This document shows positions 33,351 through 44,674 of a stretch of DNA of 64,000 nucleotides, in pieces. The DNA lies in NCBI RefSeq assembly GCF_000801105.2, contig NC_079519.1:13080668-13144667 (forward strand). Direction: 5' to 3'. This DNA is from Raphanus sativus. Lineage: Eukaryota; Streptophyta; Magnoliopsida; Brassicales; Brassicaceae. Position 1 is the stretch's first letter. Every line of letters starts with the position of its first letter. Under the pieces are notes generated by a model that worked only from the letters and a program-made list of their open reading frames with translations, made no database searches and was not told the DNA's origin. A program made the translations under genes and the position numbers.

Positions 33351-35709
33351 ATGATACATCGGTTACCTGCAGTGTATGGAGAATGGTTGTGGAAAGATGG
33401 CTTTTGGGATTTTGTGGTTGATGATTCCAAAGGAGCGAGAATGTTTTTTTTTAGTAAAGGTTCGACACATGCTGAACTTGTTGCAATGGCTGAAGAAGAT
33501 TTTAACTTGGATATGAGCATAAAGTCTGTGGAGATAAGTTACTCAGTACCAGAAGCAATGATGCAAGATATGGCTCCAGATACCCCTCCTATTCATGTTA
33601 CAAGTGATAGACAAGTTGGATACTTGCTTGAGATAACCAAAACGCACGGAGTACGGCTTTGTGTATCAAGCCGTAGCAAGATGAGAAGCCGTAGCAAGAT
33701 GAGAACGGTTTCTGAGGAAAGGGAAGAAGTTAATGAACCTGGTGGGGAGGAGGATGATGGCAAGGAGGATGATGGGGAGGAGGATGATGGGGAGGAGCAG
33801 GATGAGGAGGTGGATGATGGGGAGGAGGATGATGGAGAGGAGGATGCTGATATCTGTGATGTTGCTGAAGCGGTCGAAGATGGTGAGAATTACAGTGTTT
33901 ATGGAAAGGTCAAAGATGAGGACTCAGAAGAAGATGATATGTGTTTTGAAGATTTCAAAGAAACATATGCTATTGAAGGAGAAAGATTTCAAAGAGACAA
34001 GCTACATGTCAACCAGAGTTTCGTTAGCAAGGATGCATTGGTTTCGGAGGTGCGGTTGACAGCAGTGAGGCGTGGATTCACCTTCAGAATATACAAGTCA
34101 TCGAAAACTCTCCTTGTGGCAATATGTCGGGTTAGTGGTTGTGGATGGAGGCTCAGAGTGAGTGTGAAACATGGGACAAACACGTTTTGGGTAACAAAGT
34201 ATGTGCAAGCTCATACATGCTCAGTGGGAGATAGAATCGCTCAGCGGAAACATTGTACTCCGAAGTATGTTGCTCGGCTTTTCATTGATCGTGTTGGAAT
34301 CATTGATGGGTTAAATCCGCAGCATATCACTGATGCTATGAAGAACATGTTTGGTATGACGCTTAATTACACCACTTCATACAGAGCACTGTTATATGCA
34401 CAAATGTTGGTGAGAGGATCAGCAGAAGATGGGTATTCGCGACTGCCATCATATCTCGAGCAAGTCTCCTTAGCAAATCCAGATTCTATCACGGCTATAG
34501 AACTCGATTCTCTGAACCAATTTAAGTATCTATTTATCTCTTTTGGAGCTTCTATCAAAAGTTTTAAGTATCAGAAAAGGGTCATTGTGGTGGATGGGAC
34601 TCACCTAAGTGGGAAGTATGGAGGAGTTATGTTAGTTGCAGCGGCACAAGATGGGAATTTTCAGATATTTCCATTGGCTTTTGGGATCGTAGATGCTGAA
34701 GATGGACCTTTTTGGGAATGGTTTTTCACAAAATTGGCTAGTTGTATATCCCATGATTCTCCTCTGGTGATAGTGTCCGACCGGCACGAGGCAATTAAAA
34801 GTGCGTGTGATAAGGTGTTTCCTTGGACAACCCGAGGAATATGTTATTATCACCTTCAAGAAAACATTGTCAAAACTTATAAAGGAGACATCTTTTGTAC
34901 TTGGTGAAAGGTGCTGCTTATGCTCACACGGTTTCAGATTTTGACCGGTACATGGCTGAGATACGGAGTGCAAACCCGGACCTTGCAACGTATTTGGTGA
35001 ATGCATACGTTAGCCTATGGTCAAGGGTTTACTGTACGGGAGACAGTTACAACATAAAAACGAGCAACATCGCTGAGTCTATTAATTCCGCACTGAAGCG
35101 AGCTAGGGGATTTCCGATTGACTTCCTGTTGGAGTTCATAAGGGAGAAGCTAGGAAGGTGGTTTTGGAAAAGGAGAGACGATGCATTGAGTCTCCCAACT
35201 CAAAATAGTCGGGGTGTTGAATACTTGCTTGCTGTTCGGTCAGAGATAGCGGATAAGATGAGGGCCCAACCAATTGATGGATGAAAATTCTTTGTGAAAG
35301 GTGGCAAAATGGACTGTGTGGTTGATTTGGAACATGGAAAGTGTGATTGTGGTGTCTATGGAGTGGAGAAAATACCTTGCTCTCATGCTATAGCAGCTGG
35401 AACACTTGCTGGTGTGCATGTCGACACACTTGTATCTCCAGTGTACTCAAAGAATTATTTGTTTGCAGGATACTCAGAGAATATATATCCTTGTAATCGA
35501 CAAGCGGTTGAGGCACGCACATGCTTTCCTCCAGATGTAAAGCGTGGTCCGGGGAGATAAAAGAATCAAGATGGCAATCTTGGTTAGAGCTATCCAGGAT
35601 GAGAGCAAGCAAACCCCGGAAGAAACACAGGGCTTATAGATGCTCAAACTGCAAAGAAACCGGCCATACGAAACCACAATGTAAGTCGTCTAACCCAGAC
35701 GACCTTTAA
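33351..35709 (+). pseudogene. MULE transposase (MuDR-type, broken)
   Basis: The first coding ATG is at 33351, directly after an acceptor-like TTTTTTGCAG, so a 5' UTR intron is likely. Order: N-terminal domain; a Glu/Asp-rich low-complexity tract (about residues 130-170, GEEDDGEEDDGEE); MuDR DNA-binding region (FVSKDALVSEVRLTAVRRGF to CGWRLRVSVK); the MULE catalytic domain with Asp in VVDGTHLSGKY, Asp in VIVSDRHEAIKS and Glu in SNIAESINSAL; a SWIM zinc finger (CDCGVYGVEKIPCSHAI); and a C-terminal CCHC knuckle (CSNCKETGHTKPQC). It is broken by a frameshift near 34880-34900, an in-frame TGA at 35282-35284 and a frameshift near 35555. The DDE residues are all recognisable, so decay is recent or mild. 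The reading frame ends as the next palindrome array begins. Confidence 0.9.
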
Positions 35710-36262
35710 GTTAGTCGTCTAGTCAGTCGTCTAACCCAGAAGACCTTCAAGTAAGTCTGTCAGACGACCTTCAAGTTAGTCGTCTAACCCAGAAGACCTT
35801 CAAGTAAGTCTGCCTGACGAACTTATGTGTTATGACCTTTTCTGTGTTATGAACTTATGTGTTATGACCTTATGTGTTATGACCTTTTCTGTGTTATGAA
35901 CTTATATGTTATGACTTTTTCTGTGTTATGAACTTATGTGTTATGAGTTTTTCTGTGTTATGACCTTATGTGTTATGAACTATAAGGTCTGTGCACAGAA
36001 AACATTCCAGACGACTTAACTATAAGTCGTCTGGAAGGTCTTCCAGCTAGAAGACATTCCAGACGACTTATAGTTAAGTCGCCTGGAGAGTCTTCCAGCT
36101 AGAAGACATTCTAGGCGACTTAAGCCTGGAGAGTCTTCTAGCTGGAAGACCTTCCAGACGACTTATAACTAAGTCGCCTGGAGAGTCTTCTAGCTGGAAG
36201 ACCTTCCAGACGACTTATATTTAAGTCCTTCCAGACGACTTCAAATATATATTAAACCACCT
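35683..36262. repeat. Palindrome array 2 and 17-bp minisatellite
   Basis: Between the converging transposase and ULP genes. 35683-35820 and 35990-36262 hold further AGACGACTTA/TAAGTCGTCT copies, here mostly with centres TATAGT/ACTATA, and paired with GGAAGACCTTCCAG and CTAGCTGGAAGAC phrases. Between them, 35820-35985 is a minisatellite of about 17 bp built on TGTGTTATGACCTTTTC with variants. The transposase stop or transcript end appears to lie inside this array. Confidence 0.9.
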
Positions 36263-36364
36263 TCAAATATTCACAAGACTTAAATACATACATACAATCA
36301 AGTTCATACACACAATCACCTTCAAATATTCACAATCACCCTAGTTTAAACCCTAATCCGTAAC

Positions 36365-39107
36365 TCAAACTTGAGGTGCATACGTCTCCAGGTAATCATC
36401 ATTGTCCGTGTTGTCAAAGTTATGCGCGTTTGGAATCTCTCTATATACATCCACCGCCATCGTCTCCCTCATATTCTTACTGTTGCTTTGGGCAAAGTCT
36501 TTTGGAGAAAATGGCAACCCCAAAGAATGAACCTCAATGAACTTTAGAGCATACACGCCACAATCACCAGATTTTGACTTTGGTAAGACCGGTCTTTCAT
36601 ATGTGTATGGCTCCAGGAGCATTGTTTCACGTTCTTCGATGGAGGAGCACTCATATAGCAAGTAGGGGACCATGTGGCAAAAAGGCTCCATTATCACATC
36701 GAGGTTTGCTGGGGGTATACAGGAATGATCGCTGTCAAAAACCACTATGCGCCTATCAGGAATCGATATCCAGATAGAAATCCAATGAGTGTCCTTGTAA
36801 TTCACTGGCGCATAGATATCGTCAATATCCTTCCCCCAAACCTTCATAGATCTACAAAATGATGGTGTTTTTCCACTATAATAATTCCAGGCACCACCAG
36901 GGAGTCTTCTTCCTAGACCTCTGAAGTCGGGTTTATCAGCCTTAAAATCGTCGAAGTTTTTACTCCAATGCCGAGAAAAGAGATGATCAAGGAAGCAAAT
37001 TCTCTCGCTCCTGAACATTTCCGGATTAGCATGGTACCTCTTCCTCAGCACATTAAATCAAGCATCCATATGCTACATAACAAAATAATACATGTCAAAC
37101 GACTTAACTATTAAGTCGTCTGTAAAGTCTTCTACGTAGAAGACTTAGCAGACAACTTAATAGTTAAGTCGTCTGGAAAGTCTTCTACGTAGAAGACTTA
37201 GCAGACTACTTAACTATTAAGTTGTCTGGAAAGTCTTCTACATCCAGACGACTTAGCAGACGACTTAACTATTTGTAGAAGAAAACTTACTGAGTCGTCC
37301 AGCCAGTCTCTGGAAGTCCAGAGTTTTTTATACCACCGAGAAAGACTTCTCACCGGGCGTTTCTCCATAGATTTCTTAACTTCACTGCAAAACAAAAAGT
37401 GGAAAACCAATCAGAGCTGAAGACTTAAAGCAAGCTATTATGGAAGAGTAATTCACTTGCGGACAAGTTTTCCAGTGATCAATGAGCAACTTCTGTGCCG
37501 CCTTGTCAAGTGGATGAAAAGGTGTAAAGACAGACTTGTTTGAGTTTGGAATGATCGTTTTGGCCGTGATGTTCCCCTTATAAGGAGACGACTGTGTTGG
37601 AGCAAGTATCCATTTTCGCTCACTCCTTCCACGCTGAACTGCCAAAGCAGCATTCCGCTGAAGTTCCAAATGAGCAGCATCCCTTTTTGATTCATATCTA
37701 GCTCTCTCCTTTACTTTATCTGAAAGAGTAGAATTTTCTTTCTCCAATAGAAGAACGCTCGGTTCTTCGACTTCTTCGGCAACCACTAGACTCGGCACTT
37801 TCGAGGAACTAGCACCCTCATTACCAACCTCACTGGCATCCTCCTTAGGATCGTCCTTAGCAACCTCACTAGCATCCTCCTTAGGATCCCCCTTTTGATC
37901 CTCCTTAGGATCTTCCTTCCTCTCCATTCTCTTCTTAGGATCCTCTTTTGGATCCTCCTTCCTCTCCATTCTCTTCTTAGGATCCTCCTTTGGATCCTCC
38001 TTTCTCTCTTTTCTCTTCTTTCCGGATTTCTCTTTCGCCCCATTAACACTTTCTCTTTCACTCTGCATAGATCATTTTCAAAGATCAATTATAAGTCTTC
38101 TGCGAAGTCATCTAGCTAGAAGACGTCCCAGACGACTGAATTATAAGTCGTCTGGAAGGTCTTCCAGCTACAAGACATTCCAGACGACTTAACTATAAGT
38201 CGTCTGGAATGTCTTCTAGCTGGAAGACCTTCCAGACGACTTATAGTTAAGTCGTCTGCGAAGTCTTCTGATAGGTTTTGGGCGAGGATTTAGTACTAAC
38301 TCCTGGTTCTTGCGTCTGTTTAGGCGGAGTAGGTGTGATACCAAGATTCTTTTCCACAACACCAATCCTATCCAACAGATGCTTGATCTCCGCAAGGCAC
38401 GTCCCAAACCCTTGCCTCAAGGCATCAATCGTGTAAAAACCCGTGATATTTTTGGCCTTCAGAGACTCAATCAGCACCTTAAAAGCGACTCTCCCCCATG
38501 GATAATTCTCAAACCGTTCTAAATCCATCACTAGCCTCGCCAGACTAGCCCGTGTAGAGGTTGTGACCTTTTTCTCTTCAATGTATCCAACGAAGATGGC
38601 AAGGTACACGAGCCGCTTGCGATCATCCCGAGACCGCTCTTTGCATCTCTTGAGTGCTGTTATTATCTGGTCAGTAGATGGCCCCGCATTGATATTAACT
38701 CCCAACTTCTCCCAGAAAGCAGACATCTCCGGCGTAACAGGACAGTACGAACTCTCAAGGTCCTCGATGTACTCACAGTTTAGACCAGTGAGCTTTTCAA
38801 ACTCTATCAGTGAAAACCTCAGCGGTTCTGGACCAACGAGACACCACAGCTCATACTTCTTCTTTATGTCGAGCTGGAAACCGAGCATGAATTGAACCAG
38901 CCTTGAAGCCCAACCAAATCTCAGCTCTTGGAACTTGATGAAAACTCCCAACTTCGACTCCTTCAGCGCTTCATATTCTCGATGATCAAGAGCATCCTCT
39001 AAAGCATGATGCAACGTCGTACAATCCGTGTGATACGAAATGCTCTTAATTGGGTTGGGCTCTTTCCCTAATGTATATTTCCTCCGGGGGAGTTTTGGAA
39101 TATCCAT
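36365..39107 (-). CDS. ULP-like cysteine protease gene with DUF1985 domain (KAONASHI cargo)
   Basis: Minus-strand gene read as four exons: about 39107-38270 (start MDIPKLPRRKYTLG), about 38065-37455, 37386-37291 and 37072-36365. Exon 1 holds a DUF1985-type domain (FQLDIKKKYELWCLVGPEPL, FEKLTGLNC). Exon 2 is charged, with tandem KEDPKEDPKKRMER units and then VNYSSI near a GTGAAT donor. The last exon is a C48 (Ulp1/SENP) peptidase: catalytic His in YKDTHWISIWIS, Asp in IVVFDSDHS and Cys in SKSGDCGVYALK are all present; the usual Gln about six residues before Cys reads Lys. In Ulp1-type enzymes this domain cleaves SUMO; activity here is unknown. An in-frame TGA (37058-37060) lies just after the last exon's expected start, in a place where a sense codon is expected, so the copy may be inactive. 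Exon 1's 3' edge is uncertain. Confidence 0.75.
37073..37290. repeat. Palindrome array 3, inside a ULP-gene intron
   Basis: Three to four copies of GACGACTTAA(C/T)TATTAAGTCGTC type with AGTCTTCTACGTAGAAGACT spacers, itself a second palindrome. It fills the intron between the third and fourth exon, with donor GTAAGTTTTC and acceptor TTATGTAG just outside it. Confidence 0.9.
38080..38268. repeat. Palindrome array 4, inside a ULP-gene intron
   Basis: Copies of GACGACTTAACTATAAGTCGTC type alternating with GGAAGACCTTCCAGCTAGAA spacers, in the intron between the DUF1985 exon and the Lys/Glu-rich exon. The acceptor GATCTATGCAG lies at its right-hand (gene-downstream) side. Confidence 0.9.
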
Positions 39108-39900
39108 GTTTTTGTCTGCAAAACAATCAAAGACAGAAACAATCAAAGACAAAAACAATCAAAGACAACAACCATGTCAAACAGACAACCATCCAGTATC
39201 AAAGTTCAAGTTATAAGTTTGGAAGACTTTCCAGACGACTTGTATTAAGTCGTCTGGCTTATATTTAAGTCTTCCGCAAAGTCTTCCAAGACATCCAATA
39301 GAACAGTTCAAAGCCCACCTGGAAATTCGGAGAAGATATAGTCGCCTTTGACACAGCGGTTATAGATCTGCCAAAATAGACGACAAATTAAGAAGCGCGG
39401 TCAGAACGACTATAGATAGAGACAACGTTTTATGTTCTGAATTTCCAACATCAATCACTCCACAGTAAGAGAAATAACTTACCGGCGGCGGAGTTCGACG
39501 AGACGCCTCTGGGAGTCTCGGCGCTAGGGTTTACAGAGAACCGGCGGAGAGAACGAGACATGAAACGGCACTAGGTTTACAGAGAAACGACGTTAGGGTT
39601 TAGGGAGAAACGGCGTTAGGGTTTCCTCTCAAATCTGAAATAGAGGAAGCGGCGTTAGGGTTTCCTCTCAAATCTGAAATAGAGGAAGCGGCGGTGAGAA
39701 CGGTGCTTAGAACGTCGGTGATAACGGCGGAGATATAATCGGTGGTGAGAACGATGGATTAGAGAGAATCGACGGAAATCGCCTTCTAAATCGCCTTTAG
39801 GGTTTTGAGAGAAATGCCGTTAGGATTTTTTTCTGAATTTCGCGAAACAGTGAATTAAAAAAAACCATCTTATATATGTCCGGTAAATATCCGGTTAGGG
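39108..39900 (-). promoter_or_regulatory. 5' UTR and promoter region of the ULP gene
   Basis: An acceptor-like TTTTGCAG lies just upstream of the start codon, so a 5' UTR intron is likely; one more palindrome (39225-39290) falls within it. Further upstream is GC-richer sequence with four telo-box motifs (AAACCCTAA on the minus strand at 39593-39601, 39616-39624, 39655-39663 and 39797-39805). A 39-bp unit holding GGGTTTCCTCTCAAATCTGA is present twice in tandem (39611-39690). Confidence 0.6.
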
Positions 39901-39904
39901 GTCC

Positions 39905-40500
39905 GGTTTGCAAGACTTACTGGTAAGTCGTTTGTGGAATACTATACATCAGACGACTTACTAGTAAGTCGTCTACCGTAAATATATTCACCAGACGACT
40001 TACTAGTAAGTTGTCGAGACCCTAAATTTTACCTCTAAACTAAATTGACTAAAATTAACTAACTAAACACGTTATAAAATCAAATTAAACTTGCTTAGTG
40101 ATTACTATACACAGAAATAAACACATTTGGGTAAATTTTATATTTTTCAAAAATACTTTTATGCTTTCCACAATCTAACCCTAAGAACACATACAATACT
40201 ACAACATATGTTGGCAAAACCTAAACCAAAGAATATCATGACTCACTACTTTCACTCATCTATGTCGAAAACAATTAACTTTTACTATATCTTAATTTAT
40301 ATCACTTAAAACATATGTTAGTTATATGATTTTTATTTTTCACTTATCAAAATACTTTTTACAAATTTTTTAAATTATTTTTTAAAAAAACAATACCAGA
40401 CGACTTACAAGTTAGTCGTCTGGACGACTTACAAGTTAGTCGTCTGGACGACTTACAAGTTAGTCGTCTGGACGACTTACAGTCGTCTGGACGGAAGACT
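39905..40500. repeat. Palindrome clusters 5 and 6 near the right MULE end
   Basis: 39905-40020 has three copies (centre TTACTAGTAA or TTACTGGTAA). 40398-40500 has four tightly packed copies of GACGACTTACAAGTTAGTCGTC without spacers. Between them, 40020-40397 is AT-rich and unrecognised. Confidence 0.9.
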
Positions 40501-40609
40501 TACGGGGGTTAGAAACGTAAAAAACATTTTGGTTTTTTTTTGTTTCTACACAAGGGGCATGTTGTAATTTCAATATCCCCTAAAGTCACTTTTGCATTTG
40601 ATTCATGTT

Positions 40610-40664
40610 TGGGTTTACTTTTGCATTTGAAATCAAGTTGTGAGTCATATTTGGCAATTTTCCC
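40610..40664 (-). repeat. Right terminal inverted repeat of the MULE
   Basis: Reverse complement reads GGGAAAATTGCCAAATATGA and then CTCACAACTTGATTTCAAAT and GCAAAAGTAA. Followed by the 9-bp duplication AATAGCATT. Confidence 0.85.
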
Positions 40665-40673
40665 AATAGCATT

Positions 40674-41570
40674 TATATAATATTTATATAAACCTAATTT
40701 ATATTCAAAATTAAATTACTACACCAAATAATAAATATAAAGTAACTTAATCCATTAATTAACTATTTTATAAATTATAAAATAATAGAATAAAATATAT
40801 TCATGAATCTTATAACATACCTCAACTTATTAAATCAAATACTTAAGTAATATATATATATATATATATAAACTAATAAATAATATCAAGTATGAGACAG
40901 GTTTAATGAAAATAGTTAATTTATATAATAATGCTGACAAAAATATAATAATAAAATAAATTTTTACTAGAATAAAAATTAAAGTAATTTTGTACTATAA
41001 TTTAAAGTTTTACAATATAAATAAAATTGATATGAGGTGGGTTCTATTATATACATAAAAGTTTTTTTTTATAAAAATAAATATGTATAAGATTTCTAAT
41101 TTTTTAATAAATAAGTTTTTGAATAAAAAATAATTCTGCGTTTCAAAGAGAGGTAAAAATAAAATAATAAACATTATTATTAGGTATATAATAAAAATAT
41201 TTAACAAAATAAATATTAATAAATATTAAAATATTTAATATGAATAATGAAATTAAATTTAAAATAAAACAAAAAACATCGAAAATTCTAATAACAGGTG
41301 AACAATAAAAATAAAGTAAATAAATAAATAAGAAATTATATGATGTTTTAGCGGTTTTTTGTGGGTTTTATAGATTTTTGAATAACTATTTTATTTTTGC
41401 AAAAATAAATAAATCAATTTACATATAGTGTCATTGGTTTTGCCGGTTTAACCACCGGTCCCGATCGTGTTTCAGAACATTAAATAACTTTTCAAATGTA
41501 ACATTTTAATTTAGATAAGAAATAAAATCTAGATATTTTGCCTGCAGATGCATGCATAATTTTCTTATCA
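40674..41570. other. AT-rich non-coding stretch
   Basis: The continuation of the DNA that the MULE split. It contains an (AT)n run near 40848-40870 and no recognisable gene or element end. Confidence 0.55.
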
Positions 41571-42494
41571 TCTATTCTATTAAAACAGAAGTACAAAATT
41601 AGATCAACCCTTAGTTTTTCATTATATTTACATTGTCATGCCACTAAGGTATTAAATGAAACTATATTTAAGTATGATTGTCTTTTCCTAATTTAAATAA
41701 TAAATTTAAGCATTTAATATTTTTTCCTAATTTAAATAATAAATTTAAGCATTTAATATTTTTTCCTAATTTAAATAATAGATTTCCTTAACAAAATCTT
41801 AACTAAAATATATTTCCTAATATATAACATATAATCAATTTACATAACATAAAAATAAAATATAATTTTTACTATAATCAATTTATATAACATATTATTA
41901 TCATAATAATTCCTATATAAGTCTAATTAATTATGAATATAAGAATTGTTTATATACACTGTGATATAATAGCCGATTAAATCACAAAATATAATTATTT
42001 AAAACTAATAAATAAAATCGTTATGTTTTAAAATGTTATATTAACAATTATGTAATACATTTTAATTTACAAATATATATAGTATACCATTAGTACATAG
42101 AAAAAATTTAAAGTGAAATAAAATATTTATACGGTCACGGGTCAAGCTCTAGAAATAATCAAAAACAGCGCAACATTATTTTTCTTTAACAAATTTATTT
42201 TAATAGAAATTATAGTCTCAAATATGGTTATATGTTTTATGTATTTATAATTTTATTTTCTTTGTTTTGAGGGATGCTAAGATTTTGAATTGGAAAAAAT
42301 CATGACCCACCTCTATATTATTTTAATTAGGAAATTTAAAATTTATATCAGAATATTTTACAAAAATTTTAATTTTAATTTTTATTATAACTCCAAAGAT
42401 AAATTTACAATCTAAATTTATATTTAAATATTACAAATACATCATTTAATATTAAAAGAAAAATTAAAAACATAAAATAAATATCAAGATCTAG
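41571..42494 (+). mobile_element. Helitron copy lacking its terminal hairpin
   Basis: Starts TCTATTCTATTAAAACAGAAG-like after A and ends AAATATCAAGATCTAG before T. It matches the Helitron at 44325-45119 through much of its length (e.g. ACGGTCACGGGTCAAGCTCT against ACGGCCACGGATTAAACTAT), but the CCCGCCC...GGGCGGG hairpin is missing from its 3' end. A short unit (TTTTTCCTAATTTAAATAAT) is repeated three times near 41690-41790. Confidence 0.7.
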
Positions 42495-43585
42495 TGATTC
42501 TAATTTCAGTTAAACAACTATGTTGTACAAAGCAGTCTTTTGAATCAATTTAACCGTTATTTTTATGAAGTTTACTAAAATGACACAAATTTATGATTTT
42601 ATTACTAGAATAATTTATTTTTAAAAAAAAATTTTAGAATGTTTTTTGGTCGAAATTGTTCTTACCTATAGTTATAACAAAAAAACATTATTAAAATGTC
42701 TCTAACATTTGATTGACGGCAGATTTATTTTTTATTTTTAAATAAATCTATCGAGTTATAAATTTGTTTACAAAATCAGTATCGAAAAATAAAACTACTG
42801 TTAAAGTGATGTCAGACTTTATAAAAATGTCAGATTTGTTTTCATGGCAGAGTTAATTATCTGATTTGAATAGAAAATATAGTTTTAAGATTATGTCTAT
42901 CGAATGATGTAACAGATTTGTTATAAATGATAGATTTATGTGGTCAATTTATTTTCTTATGTTTGATTTTATTTTCATACGATAGAGTTATATATCCAAC
43001 TTAAAAATGTAGTAGACTTTTTGTTTATGTGGTGGTTGACTTTTCAATTTATGTTATGACAAAATTATTGACGGAATTCTGGATTCATGTAAACCAATGT
43101 CAATTTCAACTGGGTTTATATTAATTTTGAATCTTATTTATTTTTAGATTAATTAAGATCAGAATTAGGTAAATTTTTGTAGTTGTCGTCATCTGTATCA
43201 TTTCTCTTTTCTTCCTTATCAAGCTGTCCTTATCAAGAACACACAAGAGACTTCAAGCAAAGAGCAGGATCCCAAAGCAAGTGCTGCTGACATTGTAAAC
43301 TAGAAGATCCAGAGAGTGTCAAAAATAAAATGATCACATTTGTTTCCTTGGTTGAGTTGTAACTAGTGATTTTAGCTTTAATTTTTATCTACAATCACTT
43401 AATTACCAATTATGTTTTAATTAGTTTTTAAAGATAAAGTCCATAGAATAAAAAATAGTTGTAGAAACTTTATTTTCTAAAACAAAAAAAATATGGCTGT
43501 AGAAATTTATTTTTTTATCATTTTTCTCGTTTAATTTCTACAGCTACACTAGATACATCTACGTCAAAAAATTATACAGTCTAAA
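42495..43585. other. AT-rich stretch with a small GC-richer patch
   Basis: No gene supported. 43185-43380 is distinctly less AT-rich (around CAAAGCAAGTGCTGCTGACA) and could be a captured exon or UTR fragment, but I do not recognise it in any frame. Confidence 0.45.
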
Positions 43586-44324
43586 TCTTCTCTATTAAAA
43601 GAGAAGTACAATTTTTATCTACCACTAAAAAGTCTTAATAGGTCCATTTATTAATTACATAATATAACATTACATTATAATCAATAAGTATATTAATAAA
43701 AATCAATTTTATCTATAAACTTGAATTTTATTTTTAGTTATAATAAAATCTGTTGAGAGAATATCTAACAAAATCCTACTAAACTTTTTAAATAATTTTT
43801 ATTAAATAATGCATTAATTAATTTCGTAATTAAGTAATTTAATATCAGTATTATATTAAAATAGAAGTATTATATAAATTAAATATGATAAAATTATATT
43901 AATTTCTAAATTATTCTATTTATTTTTAAAAATACTTTCATTTAAATAAATTATTATCTACCATTAAAACGGGTTCAAATTTGTTAACAATGTCATATTT
44001 TTATACAAATAAAGTTATTAACATATGTTAACATTTGATTTCTACATCTATATATTTTCAAAAATCATATATTGAAGAATTTTTTTATTTGATTATTTCA
44101 AATGATGAAAATTCAAAAATATAATAACAATAAATAAAAAGGTAAAATGTATAAAAAATCCATATTAATAGATTGATAAAAAAAACCTAAATAATAAGAT
44201 TAAAGAGATATACAATACATAACATTAAGATATAAATCATATATTCAAATTTTTATGATAATACTAAAGTTAAACATGTATAAAAGGAAAATATACCCGT
44301 ACGAATGTACGGGTTAAACACTAG
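43586..44324 (+). mobile_element. Non-autonomous Helitron
   Basis: Starts TCTTCTCTATTAAAAGAG after A. The 3' end is the hairpin CCCGTACGAATGTACGGG (44296-44313) then TTAAACACTAG before T. 739 bp, no coding capacity. Confidence 0.8.
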
Positions 44325-44628
44325 TCTATTTTATTAAAAGAGGAGGAGTTTAAATAAATCTATCTATTAAAGTTATTTTGGACTCCTTCCTTTTTTTGGT
44401 CTTGCAATGCATGTTTCATATTGATTAATAATATTTTAGTGTTACATTAAATTCAACTAACAATTAGTTACCTTATATTTCTCCAAAGTCCAATTAGTTA
44501 TAAATATTAGATTTTTATATGATACACTCTGATATAATAGACGATTAAATTCACATAATATAATTATTTAAAGTAATAAATAAAATTTTGTTTTAAAATG
44601 TTATGCTAACAATTTTTGTTTTAAAATG

Positions 44629-44674
<46 letters not shown>

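Larger units (their letters stand above)
31002..40664 (+). mobile_element. Mutator-like element, KAONASHI-like (9.66 kb)
   Basis: The ends are inverted: GGGCTTTTTGCAAAATTGAC on the left and the reverse complement of GGGAAAATTGCCAAATATGA on the right, with similarity over roughly 55 bp including CAAAAGTAA. Both sides carry the identical 9-bp duplication AATAGCATT (30993-31001 and 40665-40673), the hallmark of MULEs. Cargo: a MULE transposase gene on + (33351-35700), a DUF1985/ULP-protease gene on - (36365-39107), palindrome arrays, and a later hAT-type insertion. This gene set is that of the KAONASHI MULEs described in Arabidopsis, which carry ULP-like genes; the subgroup assignment is by domain content, not by alignment. 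Confidence 0.92.

Noticed and set aside
33733..34059. Met/Arg-rich ORF in another frame
   Set aside because: Shadow of the acidic tract of the MULE transposase gene.
37895..38119. Leu/Ile-rich + strand ORF that looks membrane-like
   Set aside because: Antisense shadow of the Lys/Glu-rich repeats of the ULP gene exon.
43185..43380. Possible exon fragment in AT-rich DNA
   Set aside because: GC is locally higher, but no frame gives a recognisable peptide longer than about 20 residues.
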